DNA from: a virus
DNA: 30,211 nucleotides
Direction: 5' to 3' (one strand)
IMG/VR virus record: IMGVR_UViG_3300003690_000163
Location: 1 to 30,211 of that record
Notes under the pieces: generated by a model
The model's input: the letters and a program-made list of their open reading frames with translations, nothing else
Databases searched by the model: none
What the model was told of the DNA's origin: nothing
Position numbers and translations under genes: made by a program
Shown here: positions 14,851-22,463 of the stretch, piece after piece
How the letters are laid out: each line of letters starts with the position of its first letter
Numbering within the stretch: the stretch's first letter is position 1

Positions 14851-15056
14851 TTTTCTGCCTCCCGTGATATAAGTCTTTCCTGAACCTTGTATTGACTTGC
14901 ATTTAAGAAGACGTCTTCTCGTTTCTCACAATGCTTGCAACACATCGTAATGCACACGTAGCCGCCAGCGGTCACTCTTCCGGTGCCTACGGGTTGCCAG
15001 TAGCACTCTTTATGTCCTTTCTTCGCGCATTCTTTTATTAAGATCCGCTTTTCCAT
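14835..15056 (-). CDS. Small Cys-rich (zinc-binding-like) protein
   Basis: 73 residues starting at ATG 15056, 7 bases after the reductase stop; a longer frame from a TTG overlaps the reductase and was rejected. Cysteines lie at ECAKKGHKECYW and again as CITMCCKHCEKRED, giving at least five Cys and two His in 45 residues, consistent with one or two zinc sites. No known family is recognised. Location directly behind the ribonucleotide reductase suggests co-expression, but a functional link is not shown. Confidence 0.72.
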   Translation of the reverse strand: MEKRILIKECAKKGHKECYWQPVGTGRVTAGGYVCITMCCKHCEKREDVFLNASQYKVQERLISREAEKCLTQ

Positions 15057-15063
15057 TAAATGA

Positions 15064-17031
15064 TTAAAGTTCACAATTCTCCCCGTCGCAGAATTGAGTA
15101 CCCACGCCTCCAACGTCTATTGTTGTACGCTGGATAGGGGTGATGTTTTTGATTTGCTGTTCGTATTCTTCTTTAGTAATCGACTCATAAGGCGCCTGCT
15201 TATATCCGGTCGTTTGGTATTTCAAAAATGAAACGGCCTTTAGCCGAGTTTCATACATTTCCAGCGCATTCTTTAATTGCGGTGCTTCTTCTTCCTTGAA
15301 AGTTATAGTTACGGACACAGCATTATCAGCCCAATAGTATTGGTACTGCGCTGCGATTTCCAGTTGCTCCCACATGGACACGTCGCTTTTCCCCTTCTGA
15401 AAGTGTGGCTCTTTTACAGGAAATTCAACGCATGCGGTGTTGGGAGAATATTCATCATCTTCGATAGTGTAACCAGCTTCAAGCAAACTGTCAAGCAGTG
15501 GGGAAGTTTTGGAGAATCGAATGCGCCGAATATAATACTCGTCTTCAGGGAAGTGAATGCCCGGCGTAGACCCATTAAGCAACGATACCGTACCACTAGG
15601 CTTGATGGAAGTGGTGCGCACAGATTTGGGCACACACAACCAATCGGAGTATTCTTTGTCGAGTTGTTGAATATGATCATACGCGTTGTCAGACCATTCC
15701 AACATGGTGCGGCGGCCATGCTTATTAAACGCCTGCACAATCCCTGATTGAGATAGGCCAATCCGACGGTTCTTGAGCATCATCGCATTTGTTTCAGGCC
15801 AATGAGTATTGACAAGAGTGACAGTCTTTCCATAAAGATAAGCACACTTAAGGGTCTTGAGATAGTCTTCATACGAATCATGCTTCGCGGGGAATGTCTC
15901 CACTAAGCAACAGCATTCGCCATCGTGGAGTTGCTGTTCGCTACACGGATTAAAGCCTGCAACATTGGCATCATCATAGCGCTCTGCATCTTTAAAGCGT
16001 CCGCGGGTTTGTGCGTTCTGGAGCCAGATATATCCAGGCTCGCCATTCTGTTGTGATTGCTCCGCGTGCCATGTATAGTCCATGCCCACTTGTGCATTGA
16101 AGGAATTGTTCGACCCCCAACGATGATGGTAAAGCTTTTCTTGATCGTTCTTCATTTCTAAATAACGACGATCATCGTGTTCTCCCATGGCCAAGGCGGC
16201 TGAGCGCCGCACATTGCCCGACACCACGCAGCGGCCAATCAAATTTTCGGTATCAACGATATCTACGGATGTGATGGCTTCTCCAATTTTAGAAGAAAAC
16301 AGTTCGGCCAGGTTGGCATGCAACTCTTTAAGTGGAGCGGCACCACTCGACGTTCCTCCGAAACCACTAATCTTTGCTCCTTCGGCGCGGATGGCCGAGT
16401 AGTCAAACTTGGGCACTTTATGGCCAAAGAAGAACCCATTCAACAAAGTATGAACAGAGTCAACCCACCCTTCACGGGAATCGTCAATGATAAGGGTATC
16501 ACCAGTATAAGCCGGTTCTTTGATTGTGACAGCCCCAGACCCGAGGGTGTCAAACCCCACGCCCACGCCGAGCATCAATGCATCCATCATCCAAGCAAAG
16601 AGATAACCACCTTTGGTGGCCAGTTCTTTGGTCGATCTAAACGCGCAGTTAAACAACGCGGCGCCGGATTTCTCCTCTACAAATTTGGTTCCCATCATCC
16701 ACAGGCCGCGGCCAGGAGGGGTCCACTTCAAATTAAAGAGGCGTTCATATGCATCTTTGGCTGTCTGCTGTGCCTTGTTATCATTCCATTCAAGACCAAG
16801 GCGAACTACGTGCTCTTTTTGTATATTAAACATCCCCTCAATTACGCGGCGACATGTTTGCCACCACTCTTCAGACCCTTTTGCGTCTGAATCGAATTCG
16901 GACAAACGCCGGGCGTACGTACGCTTGAAAGTTATGTACCCGATGGGGCCCCAGGGAACTTCCGCCATTTTATATGGCTCAATAAACGTGTCTGATAATC
17001 TAAATCTGCGAATACTTTCTAATGTTCTCAT
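15064..17031 (-). CDS. nrdJ: Adenosylcobalamin-dependent (class II, monomeric) ribonucleoside-triphosphate reductase
   Basis: 655 residues. It reduces NTPs to dNTPs with a B12 cofactor. Active-site residues match Lactobacillus RTPR: Cys129 in ALFNCAFRST; Asn361, Cys363 and Glu365 in FNPCSEQQL; the reducing partner Cys374 in GECCCLVE, 11 residues on as in RTPR; and a C-terminal pair Cys648 and Cys653 with the same 5-residue spacing, reduced by thioredoxin (a thioredoxin-like gene is at 4173-4538). It is shorter than the 739-residue RTPR but complete. KPSGTVSLLNGS (about 485-496) is a phosphate-binding stretch. AGGAAG overlapping the helicase stop serves as ribosome site. The host or medium must supply cobalamin, as no synthesis gene is here. 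Confidence 0.95.
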   Translation of the reverse strand: MRTLESIRRFRLSDTFIEPYKMAEVPWGPIGYITFKRTYARRLSEFDSDAKGSEEWWQTCRRVIEGMFNIQKEHVVRLGLEWNDNKAQQTAKDAYERLFNLKWTPPGRGLWMMGTKFVEEKSGAALFNCAFRSTKELATKGGYLFAWMMDALMLGVGVGFDTLGSGAVTIKEPAYTGDTLIIDDSREGWVDSVHTLLNGFFFGHKVPKFDYSAIRAEGAKISGFGGTSSGAAPLKELHANLAELFSSKIGEAITSVDIVDTENLIGRCVVSGNVRRSAALAMGEHDDRRYLEMKNDQEKLYHHRWGSNNSFNAQVGMDYTWHAEQSQQNGEPGYIWLQNAQTRGRFKDAERYDDANVAGFNPCSEQQLHDGECCCLVETFPAKHDSYEDYLKTLKCAYLYGKTVTLVNTHWPETNAMMLKNRRIGLSQSGIVQAFNKHGRRTMLEWSDNAYDHIQQLDKEYSDWLCVPKSVRTTSIKPSGTVSLLNGSTPGIHFPEDEYYIRRIRFSKTSPLLDSLLEAGYTIEDDEYSPNTACVEFPVKEPHFQKGKSDVSMWEQLEIAAQYQYYWADNAVSVTITFKEEEAPQLKNALEMYETRLKAVSFLKYQTTGYKQAPYESITKEEYEQQIKNITPIQRTTIDVGGVGTQFCDGENCEL

Positions 17032-17037
17032 TGTGTT

Positions 17038-18411
17038 TTACTTCCTATTTCTAAATTTTTCGTATTTGTTTTGCAGCAAATCTTTTTGCATACTCGTGCT
17101 CAACGCTACAGGGTTTAGTGGGATAACCCCGTTTGTCGTGCCGTTGGTGTGCGATATTATTTTAATATGCGCAATAGACGGATCCATAAATATATTATAA
17201 ATCATTCCATCGGGTCCATTTCTATTTTTGGCAATAAACATTTTCCCTCGATTGTTCTGTTTATCTTCGACGGTGCGAGAAACTGAAAAGATGAAATCAG
17301 CAACAAAGCACTTGTTAAATGCTTCTGAAATCTGCTCCATTGTAATAACTTCGGCATTCAATCCTGAGCGGTTAGTCTGCGATGCGGTCCACACCGGACA
17401 TTGAAACTCTGTTGAAATGGCGCGAAGGTCTTCATAAATAGATTCCAACTCATTTCTCTTCTCTTTTCTTGGCACTACGGGCCTTAAAAGGTCCGCATAA
17501 TCAACGATAATTATTCCCGGCTTGATGCCTCTCTTCAACAACTTGGTAAGGTGGGATTTAATGGTATTAGTTGATGCAGATTTGGTAGGATATTCTTTAA
17601 TAATCAATTTTCCATTGATGTTTTTAATCTCTTCGTAAATCTCTTCCTTAAAATTAATGATATCAGAAAGCGGGTAACCTGTTAAGCAACTATCGTACCT
17701 GCTGGCAATAATAGTGTCTTGCAGTTCCAGTGTATAGTGGATCACCACTTTCCCCTCTTTTAAGCCTTGAGTTCCTAAATGAACGAGACAAAAAGATTTG
17801 CCGGCCCCAGTGGGCGCGATCACAACCCCGAGTTCACTTTTCCCTAAGCCCCCACCACAGATGGCATCAATCTCTTTCCATCCAGTAGTAACAGGAAGAC
17901 GATGTTTGGGCACGAATCGAGCCTCAAAGTCGGCCAAATAATCATAACCAAAATTAGTGTCTGACCCTAACTTAAGAGAATCATTAATAGTTTTGGAGAT
18001 CTCGTCAAAAGAACAAGATTGTAAAAGATTGACTGACTTAAGCATCGCCTCTTTAAGATTTTGCTTGCGACAGAAATCCAATGATTGCTCTTTTATATAT
18101 GCAACGTCCGTAAGATCTTTGGCGACAATGCGGGAAAAATAATCACGCACTTGCTTGCGCACCACATCATCTTCATCATCTAGATCCGTACGCAAAATTG
18201 TGATCATTGCTTGGGCTGATGGGTGTGTGCCGTAACGCTCTCTGTATGACAGAATCTTCCCTACGAATACGCGCAAATATTCGAGTTCGAGAAAATTAAC
18301 GTTCAGGACTTCGGTGATCTGATCGGCAAAAGGGCGATCCTCATAAATGAGTTGAATCAAATCCTCTTGGAAGACCTTACCATATCTACTAAAACTAGCT
18401 TTTTCGATCAA
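17038..18411 (-). CDS. Replicative DNA helicase, DnaB/T4 gp41-like
   Basis: 457 residues. An all-helical N-terminal region (1-165) is followed by a RecA-fold motor: TTGWKEIDAICGGGLGKSEL, Walker A APTGAGKS (199-206), the DnaB-type Glu after VVIHYTLEL, Walker B IIIVDYADLL (Asp304), the sensor WTASQTNRSG, and KNRNGPDG near the end. This unwinds the fork 5' to 3' as a hexamer. The start codon is TTG at 18411 with GGGGTG 5 bases upstream; no in-frame ATG lies before conserved sequence. A promoter at 18436-18463 gives it its own transcript, shared with the reductase downstream. No separate primase gene is visible in the window. Confidence 0.92.
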   Translation of the reverse strand: MIEKASFSRYGKVFQEDLIQLIYEDRPFADQITEVLNVNFLELEYLRVFVGKILSYRERYGTHPSAQAMITILRTDLDDEDDVVRKQVRDYFSRIVAKDLTDVAYIKEQSLDFCRKQNLKEAMLKSVNLLQSCSFDEISKTINDSLKLGSDTNFGYDYLADFEARFVPKHRLPVTTGWKEIDAICGGGLGKSELGVVIAPTGAGKSFCLVHLGTQGLKEGKVVIHYTLELQDTIIASRYDSCLTGYPLSDIINFKEEIYEEIKNINGKLIIKEYPTKSASTNTIKSHLTKLLKRGIKPGIIIVDYADLLRPVVPRKEKRNELESIYEDLRAISTEFQCPVWTASQTNRSGLNAEVITMEQISEAFNKCFVADFIFSVSRTVEDKQNNRGKMFIAKNRNGPDGMIYNIFMDPSIAHIKIISHTNGTTNGVIPLNPVALSTSMQKDLLQNKYEKFRNRK

Positions 18412-18435
18412 ATTTCACCCCGCGTTCCCATAGTA

Positions 18436-18463
18436 AATATAACAGATTTAGGCGGAAAGTCAA
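18436..18463 (-). promoter_or_regulatory. Sigma-70 promoter for the helicase
   Basis: On the minus strand: TTGACT (18463-18458), a 16-base spacer, TATATT (18441-18436) with TG one base before. Ten of twelve hexamer bases match consensus. Expected start is about 18 bases upstream of the TTG start codon. Confidence 0.65.
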
Positions 18464-18468
18464 GCAAT

Positions 18469-19425
18469 TTAGGATTCTGCATTGATTTTATTTAGGTGTA
18501 ATTTTAGGTCTTCCCAGTTCAATTCGCCGAACCCATCGTCGCGCATTTTCTTTATAATCTCTATCTTATTGAAACTACACTTAAAATTCTCCACTGCGTT
18601 CTTAATAAAGTCTTTGGAATAGATTGAAAGGAGCGGAGAATAAAGCTGCATCATTGAATAATTATGCTCAATTATTTTTTTGCCCTCGATAATATTCACA
18701 TGAAACTTAAGTTTTGAAGCAGTCTTTTCACAGAATTCCACCACATCGTCAATAGTGTAATCCTTATCTGATCCTAAGAAACTAAGGCGTTTCTGGATAG
18801 TCTTAAATCCGACGCTCTTAATGCCCGCCAGATTGTCGGATGCGTCTCCAACCAAAGAGCGAGCCAGCGCCATATTGCGGGGGTGAACGCCGAGTTCTTC
18901 CACAATGCGCGTCTTATTATAAACGATGTTGCTGGTAGGGCGATACACCACCGTTTCATCATCACACAATTGGTAGAAATCCTTGTCGTTTGAGACAATG
19001 ACTTTCTGCCACCCCTTATAGTGTGGCATTTGGGTGAGATATGAAATAACGTCGTCGGCTTCCACTTCGGGAATCATCACCTGCACGATTGGCATTTCAT
19101 TGAAGTATTCGATGGCGCGCGTCTGCTGCCAAACTTTGTTCCGCAACTCTTCGTCTTCGCTGAGTGCTTTCACATTCCGGTTTAGGCGAATTGGCTTGCG
19201 ACCCTCTTTGTAGTTCTTATCCATGGATCTCCGCTTTCGGGATCCATTTGGGCCATCCCATACAATTACAATGTTGTTGGGTTTAATGGTGCGAACCAGT
19301 TTTTGAAGGATTTTAAGGGATCCTTTAAAGCCTCCGATGGGCTCCCCATTCGTCGAGAGTGACGGATCTACAATATACGCTCTCAAAAACATATTGAGCG
19401 CATCAATAATCAATACTCTGGGCAT
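18469..19425 (-). CDS. 5'-3' exonuclease / flap nuclease (T4 RNase H, Pol I 5'-exo family)
   Basis: 318 residues. It removes RNA primers and flaps. Acidic metal-binding motifs are in order: Asp8 (VLIIDALN), Asp57 (VIVWDGPNGS), EVEADD (120-125), SNDKDFYQL (145-153) and GDASDN (193-198), the last leading into a helix-hairpin-helix DNA-binding loop, LAGIKSVGFKTI. The basic stretch SRKRRSMDKNYKEGRKP (62-78) corresponds to the helical arch. The stand-alone nuclease complements the family A polymerase in this window, which lacks a nuclease domain. AGGAGG lies 8 bases before the ATG. A promoter is at 19455-19483. Confidence 0.93.
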   Translation of the reverse strand: MPRVLIIDALNMFLRAYIVDPSLSTNGEPIGGFKGSLKILQKLVRTIKPNNIVIVWDGPNGSRKRRSMDKNYKEGRKPIRLNRNVKALSEDEELRNKVWQQTRAIEYFNEMPIVQVMIPEVEADDVISYLTQMPHYKGWQKVIVSNDKDFYQLCDDETVVYRPTSNIVYNKTRIVEELGVHPRNMALARSLVGDASDNLAGIKSVGFKTIQKRLSFLGSDKDYTIDDVVEFCEKTASKLKFHVNIIEGKKIIEHNYSMMQLYSPLLSIYSKDFIKNAVENFKCSFNKIEIIKKMRDDGFGELNWEDLKLHLNKINAES

Positions 19426-19454
19426 GAGAAAGCCCTCCTACAAGCTTATACATA

Positions 19455-19483
19455 AGTATAACCCATCACAGGAAGGCTGTCAA
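19455..19483 (-). promoter_or_regulatory. Sigma-70 promoter for the exonuclease
   Basis: On the minus strand: TTGACA (19483-19478), a 17-base spacer, TATACT (19460-19455). Eleven of twelve hexamer bases match. Expected start is near 19448, about 23 bases before the ATG and just before AGGAGG. Confidence 0.75.
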
Positions 19484-19491
19484 GTGTTTTT

Positions 19492-20619
19492 TTAGGTGGG
19501 ATCAGAATAGAACTGTTCTGCCGATCCTTCTCTTTTGTCGAACTTTTGAACAACTTCTTGGTTCATTAATTCTATAACGTGCTCACGAAACTCTTCGTCT
19601 GTTTGCACCAATTCAGCCCATTTAGACGGCTGGAATTTCTTCTCGTATCCGTCGTCTGTCTTAAGTGTGTACCATGCGCCCGCACTTGTCATATGATCCG
19701 AATTCTTGATTGCATCAAACCATGACTCTTCGTCTCTAATACCTACATCCTCGGTGCCCCATAGAATACGGAAGGCACAAGATCTCCCTTGCGTGCCAAA
19801 TCTAGATTTCTCAATCTTCGCTTTGACTTCTGAACCAATCCGAAAGCCCTTCTCATCCTCGACAAAGGCCGCTTTTGCCTTTCGACCCGTTAGCCAAATC
19901 CGCAAGGAATATGAATAATGAAGCGCCTTCCCACCAGGGGTCATGTAAGGGGTGGTCATTGCAATAATGCGTGCATTGGGCCCTTGTGGGATATTGGTCT
20001 TAAGTTGATTAAGAACCAAAAAAGTGGCCTGCTTGTCGGCGATAGGAATAATCAACTTGGACATTCCCTTGGCCAGAATGCGTGCCTTGACCGCCATCGA
20101 TGATTGGGGGTTGAAGTCACCTTCTACATCCGACACCGATGGCGTCAACGCCAGAGAGTCCCAGATAAACAATAGCTGTTCATCGGTTGCTCCCAACAGT
20201 TCTTCCACGGTTTCTAACACAAACTCGACAGATGACGCCTGAACGTACATTAAACGCCCTAGGTCGCATCCTGCTCGCTCCAAGAAGCCTGGGTCGATAG
20301 CTGACTCGGAATCGAAGTAAACGACCATCTTGCCCGTTTTCTGGGCGTTTGCGGCAACTTGCGCTGCCATGTAGGATTTGCCGGTGCTCTCAAGCCCGGC
20401 GAGTTCCGAGACTTTCCCAACAGGGATGCCCGCTACTTGCCCCCTGCAAACAATAGAGTCCAACCAGCGCGAGCCAGTCGGGATCCATTCCTTCACTTCT
20501 GTCGGGTTGGCGCCTGTTAGATCATGGGCGACATGGCGGCCGGCTTTCTTGTTTACAAGGTTCATTAGGTCGTGCATCGAAACTCTGCCGGCTTTTGGTT
20601 CTTTAGATTTTCTGGACAT
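19492..20619 (-). CDS. uvsX: RecA/UvsX-family recombinase
   Basis: 375 residues, starting at ATG 20619; an ATG 51 bases upstream lies inside the tRNA and is rejected. Walker A is GLESTGKS (75-82). VVYFDSESAID, LLFIWDSLAL (Walker B) and FLVLNQLKTNI (sensor) follow, with TTPYMTPGGKALHYSYSLRI as the RecA MTTGGNALKFYAS-type L2 region. The long bacterial RecA C-terminal domain is replaced by a shorter tail like UvsX. It would catalyse strand exchange for recombination-dependent replication together with the SSB. The tRNA 3' end is only 24 bases upstream, so tRNA and recombinase are likely on one transcript from the SSB promoters. Confidence 0.95.
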   Translation of the reverse strand: MSRKSKEPKAGRVSMHDLMNLVNKKAGRHVAHDLTGANPTEVKEWIPTGSRWLDSIVCRGQVAGIPVGKVSELAGLESTGKSYMAAQVAANAQKTGKMVVYFDSESAIDPGFLERAGCDLGRLMYVQASSVEFVLETVEELLGATDEQLLFIWDSLALTPSVSDVEGDFNPQSSMAVKARILAKGMSKLIIPIADKQATFLVLNQLKTNIPQGPNARIIAMTTPYMTPGGKALHYSYSLRIWLTGRKAKAAFVEDEKGFRIGSEVKAKIEKSRFGTQGRSCAFRILWGTEDVGIRDEESWFDAIKNSDHMTSAGAWYTLKTDDGYEKKFQPSKWAELVQTDEEFREHVIELMNQEVVQKFDKREGSAEQFYSDPT

Positions 20620-20643
20620 TTTGCCTTCTTGGTATAAATAAAA

Positions 20644-20719
20644 TGGATGCAGGGGATGGATTTGAACCACCGACCTCCGGGTTATGAGCCCAGCGAGCTA
20701 CCAACTGCTCTACCCTGAC
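20644..20719 (-). tRNA. tRNA-Met(CAT), initiator type (tRNA-fMet)
   Basis: A 76-base cloverleaf with encoded CCA. D stem GAGC/GCTC, anticodon stem CTGGG/CCCGG around loop CTCATAA (anticodon CAT), variable AGGTC, T stem GGTGG/CCATC around TTCAAAT. Initiator hallmarks are present: position 1 unpaired with A72, purine 11 (A11:T24), and three stacked G-C pairs next to the anticodon loop. The acceptor is weak: 5' GTCAGGG against CCCTGCA leaves 1:72 and 2:71 unpaired. The discriminator is T rather than A. Most of the body matches E. coli tRNA-fMet. It sits between the SSB and recombinase genes. Confidence 0.92.
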
Positions 20720-20727
20720 ATAAGTGC

Positions 20728-20753
20728 GGCACCCTATTCCCGGCCGGGGTGCC
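20728..20753 (-). repeat. GC-rich hairpin between SSB and tRNA
   Basis: GGCACCC and GGGTGCC form a perfect 7-base stem around a 12-base, GC-rich loop, 8 bases upstream of the tRNA and 20 bases after the SSB stop. No T-run follows on the minus strand, so it is not a normal terminator. It could be an RNA processing or stabilising element separating the SSB message from the tRNA. Confidence 0.55.
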
Positions 20754-20773
20754 AGCGGCTTTGTACAAGTCGG

Positions 20774-21541
20774 TTACTTGTTGGTCATTAATTCATCAAA
20801 CGCTCGGTCCACATCGCTTTTATCGCTTCCGTATTTGGTGGTTTCCGTCGAGCGGCTTTCAGCACTTCTATTGCCAGCAAGTTGTTCATCAAGAATTGCA
20901 TCGATTTGTTCTGGAGTATGACGCTCAAAGAGAGAATCAAAATCAGGGATGCCATCAAGGAGGGCGGAGATGGCTTCTGTATCCTCCAGAAGCGGCGAAG
21001 TGTTACGACGCATCTTAAGACTTGTTTGGGGGTACGCGCCCGGGGTTGTGGGCTTCGTATAAGTGAGGGCAATATCGGTACCTTCAAGAGTATCAGTAAT
21101 GTCCCCATAGTCTGGGTCTAGAATGTAGCCCAGAAGATTTTCATAGGCTCGCTTGCCATAGCCATAAAACTTAACTCCCTCAGTTTCACGACCACGGATT
21201 ACGACAGGTGAGAAAAAGCGTGCACGCACAAATAGCGACTTGGCAAGCTTCTTGCTCTCTTCATCATTCTTATCCGTTCCTTCGCGCCATAGCGCAGAGG
21301 CGAATTCGCAAATTGGGCACTTATCTCCAAAATTGCGTTTGGGGCAAAGGATTCCGCCCCGATGATCTCCCACGTTATAGTGGAAAAACATTTCCTTCAA
21401 AGGATCGCCGTCCGGACTGGGTACAATCCGAATATCCTGATCCCCTTCCTCTGGTCGAAACCAGGGTGACTCCGACGAATCGGTGCCTTCGCCGCGAAGT
21501 GCGGCTAGCTTCTTTTTCATTAGTTCCATGTTAATTGACAT
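20774..21541 (-). CDS. Single-stranded DNA-binding protein, T4 gp32-like
   Basis: 255 residues. The N-terminus is basic (MELMKKKLAALRG), as in the gp32 cooperativity domain. The core has a gp32-type zinc site: His60 (or His54), Cys66, Cys75 and Cys78 in ILCPKRNFGDKCPIC, close to T4 gp32 C-x9-C-x2-C. Then comes an OB-fold with KSLFVRARFFSPVV and FYGYGKRAYENLLGYI. The last 60 residues are acidic and flexible, ending DRAFDELMTNK, the usual docking tail. AAGGAG precedes the ATG. Two promoters (21593-21621 and 21804-21832) and an inverted repeat in the leader (21570-21590) suggest careful control of dosage, as known for gp32. Confidence 0.88.
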   Translation of the reverse strand: MSINMELMKKKLAALRGEGTDSSESPWFRPEEGDQDIRIVPSPDGDPLKEMFFHYNVGDHRGGILCPKRNFGDKCPICEFASALWREGTDKNDEESKKLAKSLFVRARFFSPVVIRGRETEGVKFYGYGKRAYENLLGYILDPDYGDITDTLEGTDIALTYTKPTTPGAYPQTSLKMRRNTSPLLEDTEAISALLDGIPDFDSLFERHTPEQIDAILDEQLAGNRSAESRSTETTKYGSDKSDVDRAFDELMTNK

Positions 21542-21569
21542 TGATTTTCTCCTTATTGATGTCTAAAGT

Positions 21570-21590
21570 ATATCAAGCGTTCCTTGATAT
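21570..21590. repeat. Inverted repeat at the SSB transcription start
   Basis: ATATCAAG, five bases, CTTGATAT: a perfect 8-base inverted repeat lying between the -10 element (21593-21598) and the SSB ribosome site. The expected start near 21586 lies within it. It could be an operator, or a leader hairpin in transcripts from the upstream promoter. Confidence 0.55.
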
Positions 21591-21592
21591 CT

Positions 21593-21621
21593 AATATAAC
21601 ACTCTTAACGTATCTCGTCAA
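21593..21621 (-). promoter_or_regulatory. Sigma-70 promoter for SSB, proximal
   Basis: On the minus strand: TTGACG (21621-21616), a 17-base spacer, TATATT (21598-21593) with TG one base before the hexamer. Ten of twelve hexamer bases match. It overlaps the stop codon of the tubulin-like gene and would start about 45 bases upstream of the SSB ATG. Confidence 0.65.
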
Positions 21622-22463
21622 GAGTTTTTTTGTTGTTGTGTCGCATTTGTGTGGGCTACGACAAACCCAAAATCGTTGTAAGGTGTTTCATAGATGGCAT
21701 AAGAAATTTTACGAAACGCATTGGATGGTTTCTTTTTCAATAAATCCACTATCTTTTTATGCAAGCGACCCTCGGTCGCCAATCGTTCCTCATTTATACA
21801 TAAATAATAACACAGATCGCGCTCCATGTCAAGGTTAAAAAACCATTTTTCTTCTAAATTATCAACATTCAATGCTCCAATGGAGCGAATGCGATTGATG
21901 TGGCCCGGTTTCGCCACCTGACCAATCTCAGGCTCCGCATGAGTAAAATAATTTAAATAATGCACTGATGAAAATATCGTATTGTTTAGCACATCGTAAT
22001 AACTTTTGATGGGGACATTTCCTAATGTTTTTTCTATTTCTTCGTTTGAAAAAACTGTGAAAGAATCCATGAGCCCTGACCGAGCATACTCTTGGAGAAC
22101 CCCAAATACCACATTCTCTACAAGGCGCGGAATGCCAGTAATTAATTCGATATCGGGCTTCACGTAAAAGACTTCTATCCTTTTATTTTTCATTTGTTGT
22201 AAAATGCCCAGCGCATAATTTGAACTAGAAGAAGAGCCCACTATAAAGATCTGAATACGATCTTTTAAGTCTTTGAAAAACTTGGTTAAATCGGGAATAT
22301 TCTTTTCATATTCTTCTGGCTCTTTGTACGATTTTAATCTAAATTTCCGAGAAGTAACCCTCTTTACATTGTTATTCATGGTATAAACATCATACTGGTC
22401 AATCTCGCTGAATTTTTCAGCGATTGCAGAGCCCCCGTTTCCTATGCCTATAATTGAAATCAT
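21618..22463 (-). CDS. Divergent tubulin/FtsZ-like protein
   Basis: 281 residues. The pattern follows FtsZ: IIGIGNGGSAIAEKF (4-18) as loop T1, VYTMNN as strand and loop T2, IFIVGSSSSSNYALGIL (72-88) at the T4 phosphate loop, VFYVKPDIELITG (98-110) as T5 (FtsZ VVTKPFxxEG), then VVFGVLQEYARSGLMDSFTV and SNEEIEKTLGNVPI like the helix and NDKLL segment, and GALNVDNLEE (197-206) at the catalytic T7 position (FtsZ NVDFADV). The T4 glycines GGGTGSG are replaced by a serine run, so nucleotide use may differ. It is shorter than FtsZ, with a brief basic tail. It is coupled to the polymerase gene by ATGA overlap. Recognised by eye from motif order; a structure comparison would settle it. Confidence 0.65.
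   Translation of the reverse strand: MISIIGIGNGGSAIAEKFSEIDQYDVYTMNNNVKRVTSRKFRLKSYKEPEEYEKNIPDLTKFFKDLKDRIQIFIVGSSSSSNYALGILQQMKNKRIEVFYVKPDIELITGIPRLVENVVFGVLQEYARSGLMDSFTVFSNEEIEKTLGNVPIKSYYDVLNNTIFSSVHYLNYFTHAEPEIGQVAKPGHINRIRSIGALNVDNLEEKWFFNLDMERDLCYYLCINEERLATEGRLHKKIVDLLKKKPSNAFRKISYAIYETPYNDFGFVVAHTNATQQQKNS
21804..21832 (-). promoter_or_regulatory. Sigma-70-like promoter inside the tubulin-like gene
   Basis: On the minus strand: TTGACA (21832-21827), a 17-base spacer, TATTAT (21809-21804) with TG one base before it. Eleven of twelve hexamer bases match and the spacing is ideal. It lies in the 3' part of the coding region and would be a distal second promoter for the SSB gene. Confidence 0.5.

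Noticed and set aside
20620-20670. Longer N-terminus for the recombinase starting at 20670
   Set aside because: The extra codons read through the tRNA 3' half. The ATG at 20619 sits where conserved RecA-family sequence begins.
21601-21631. ACTCTT, 13 bases, AAGAGT and a T7 run on the plus strand, shaped like a terminator
   Set aside because: No plus-strand gene would need it. On the minus strand it lacks a T tail and overlaps the SSB promoter.
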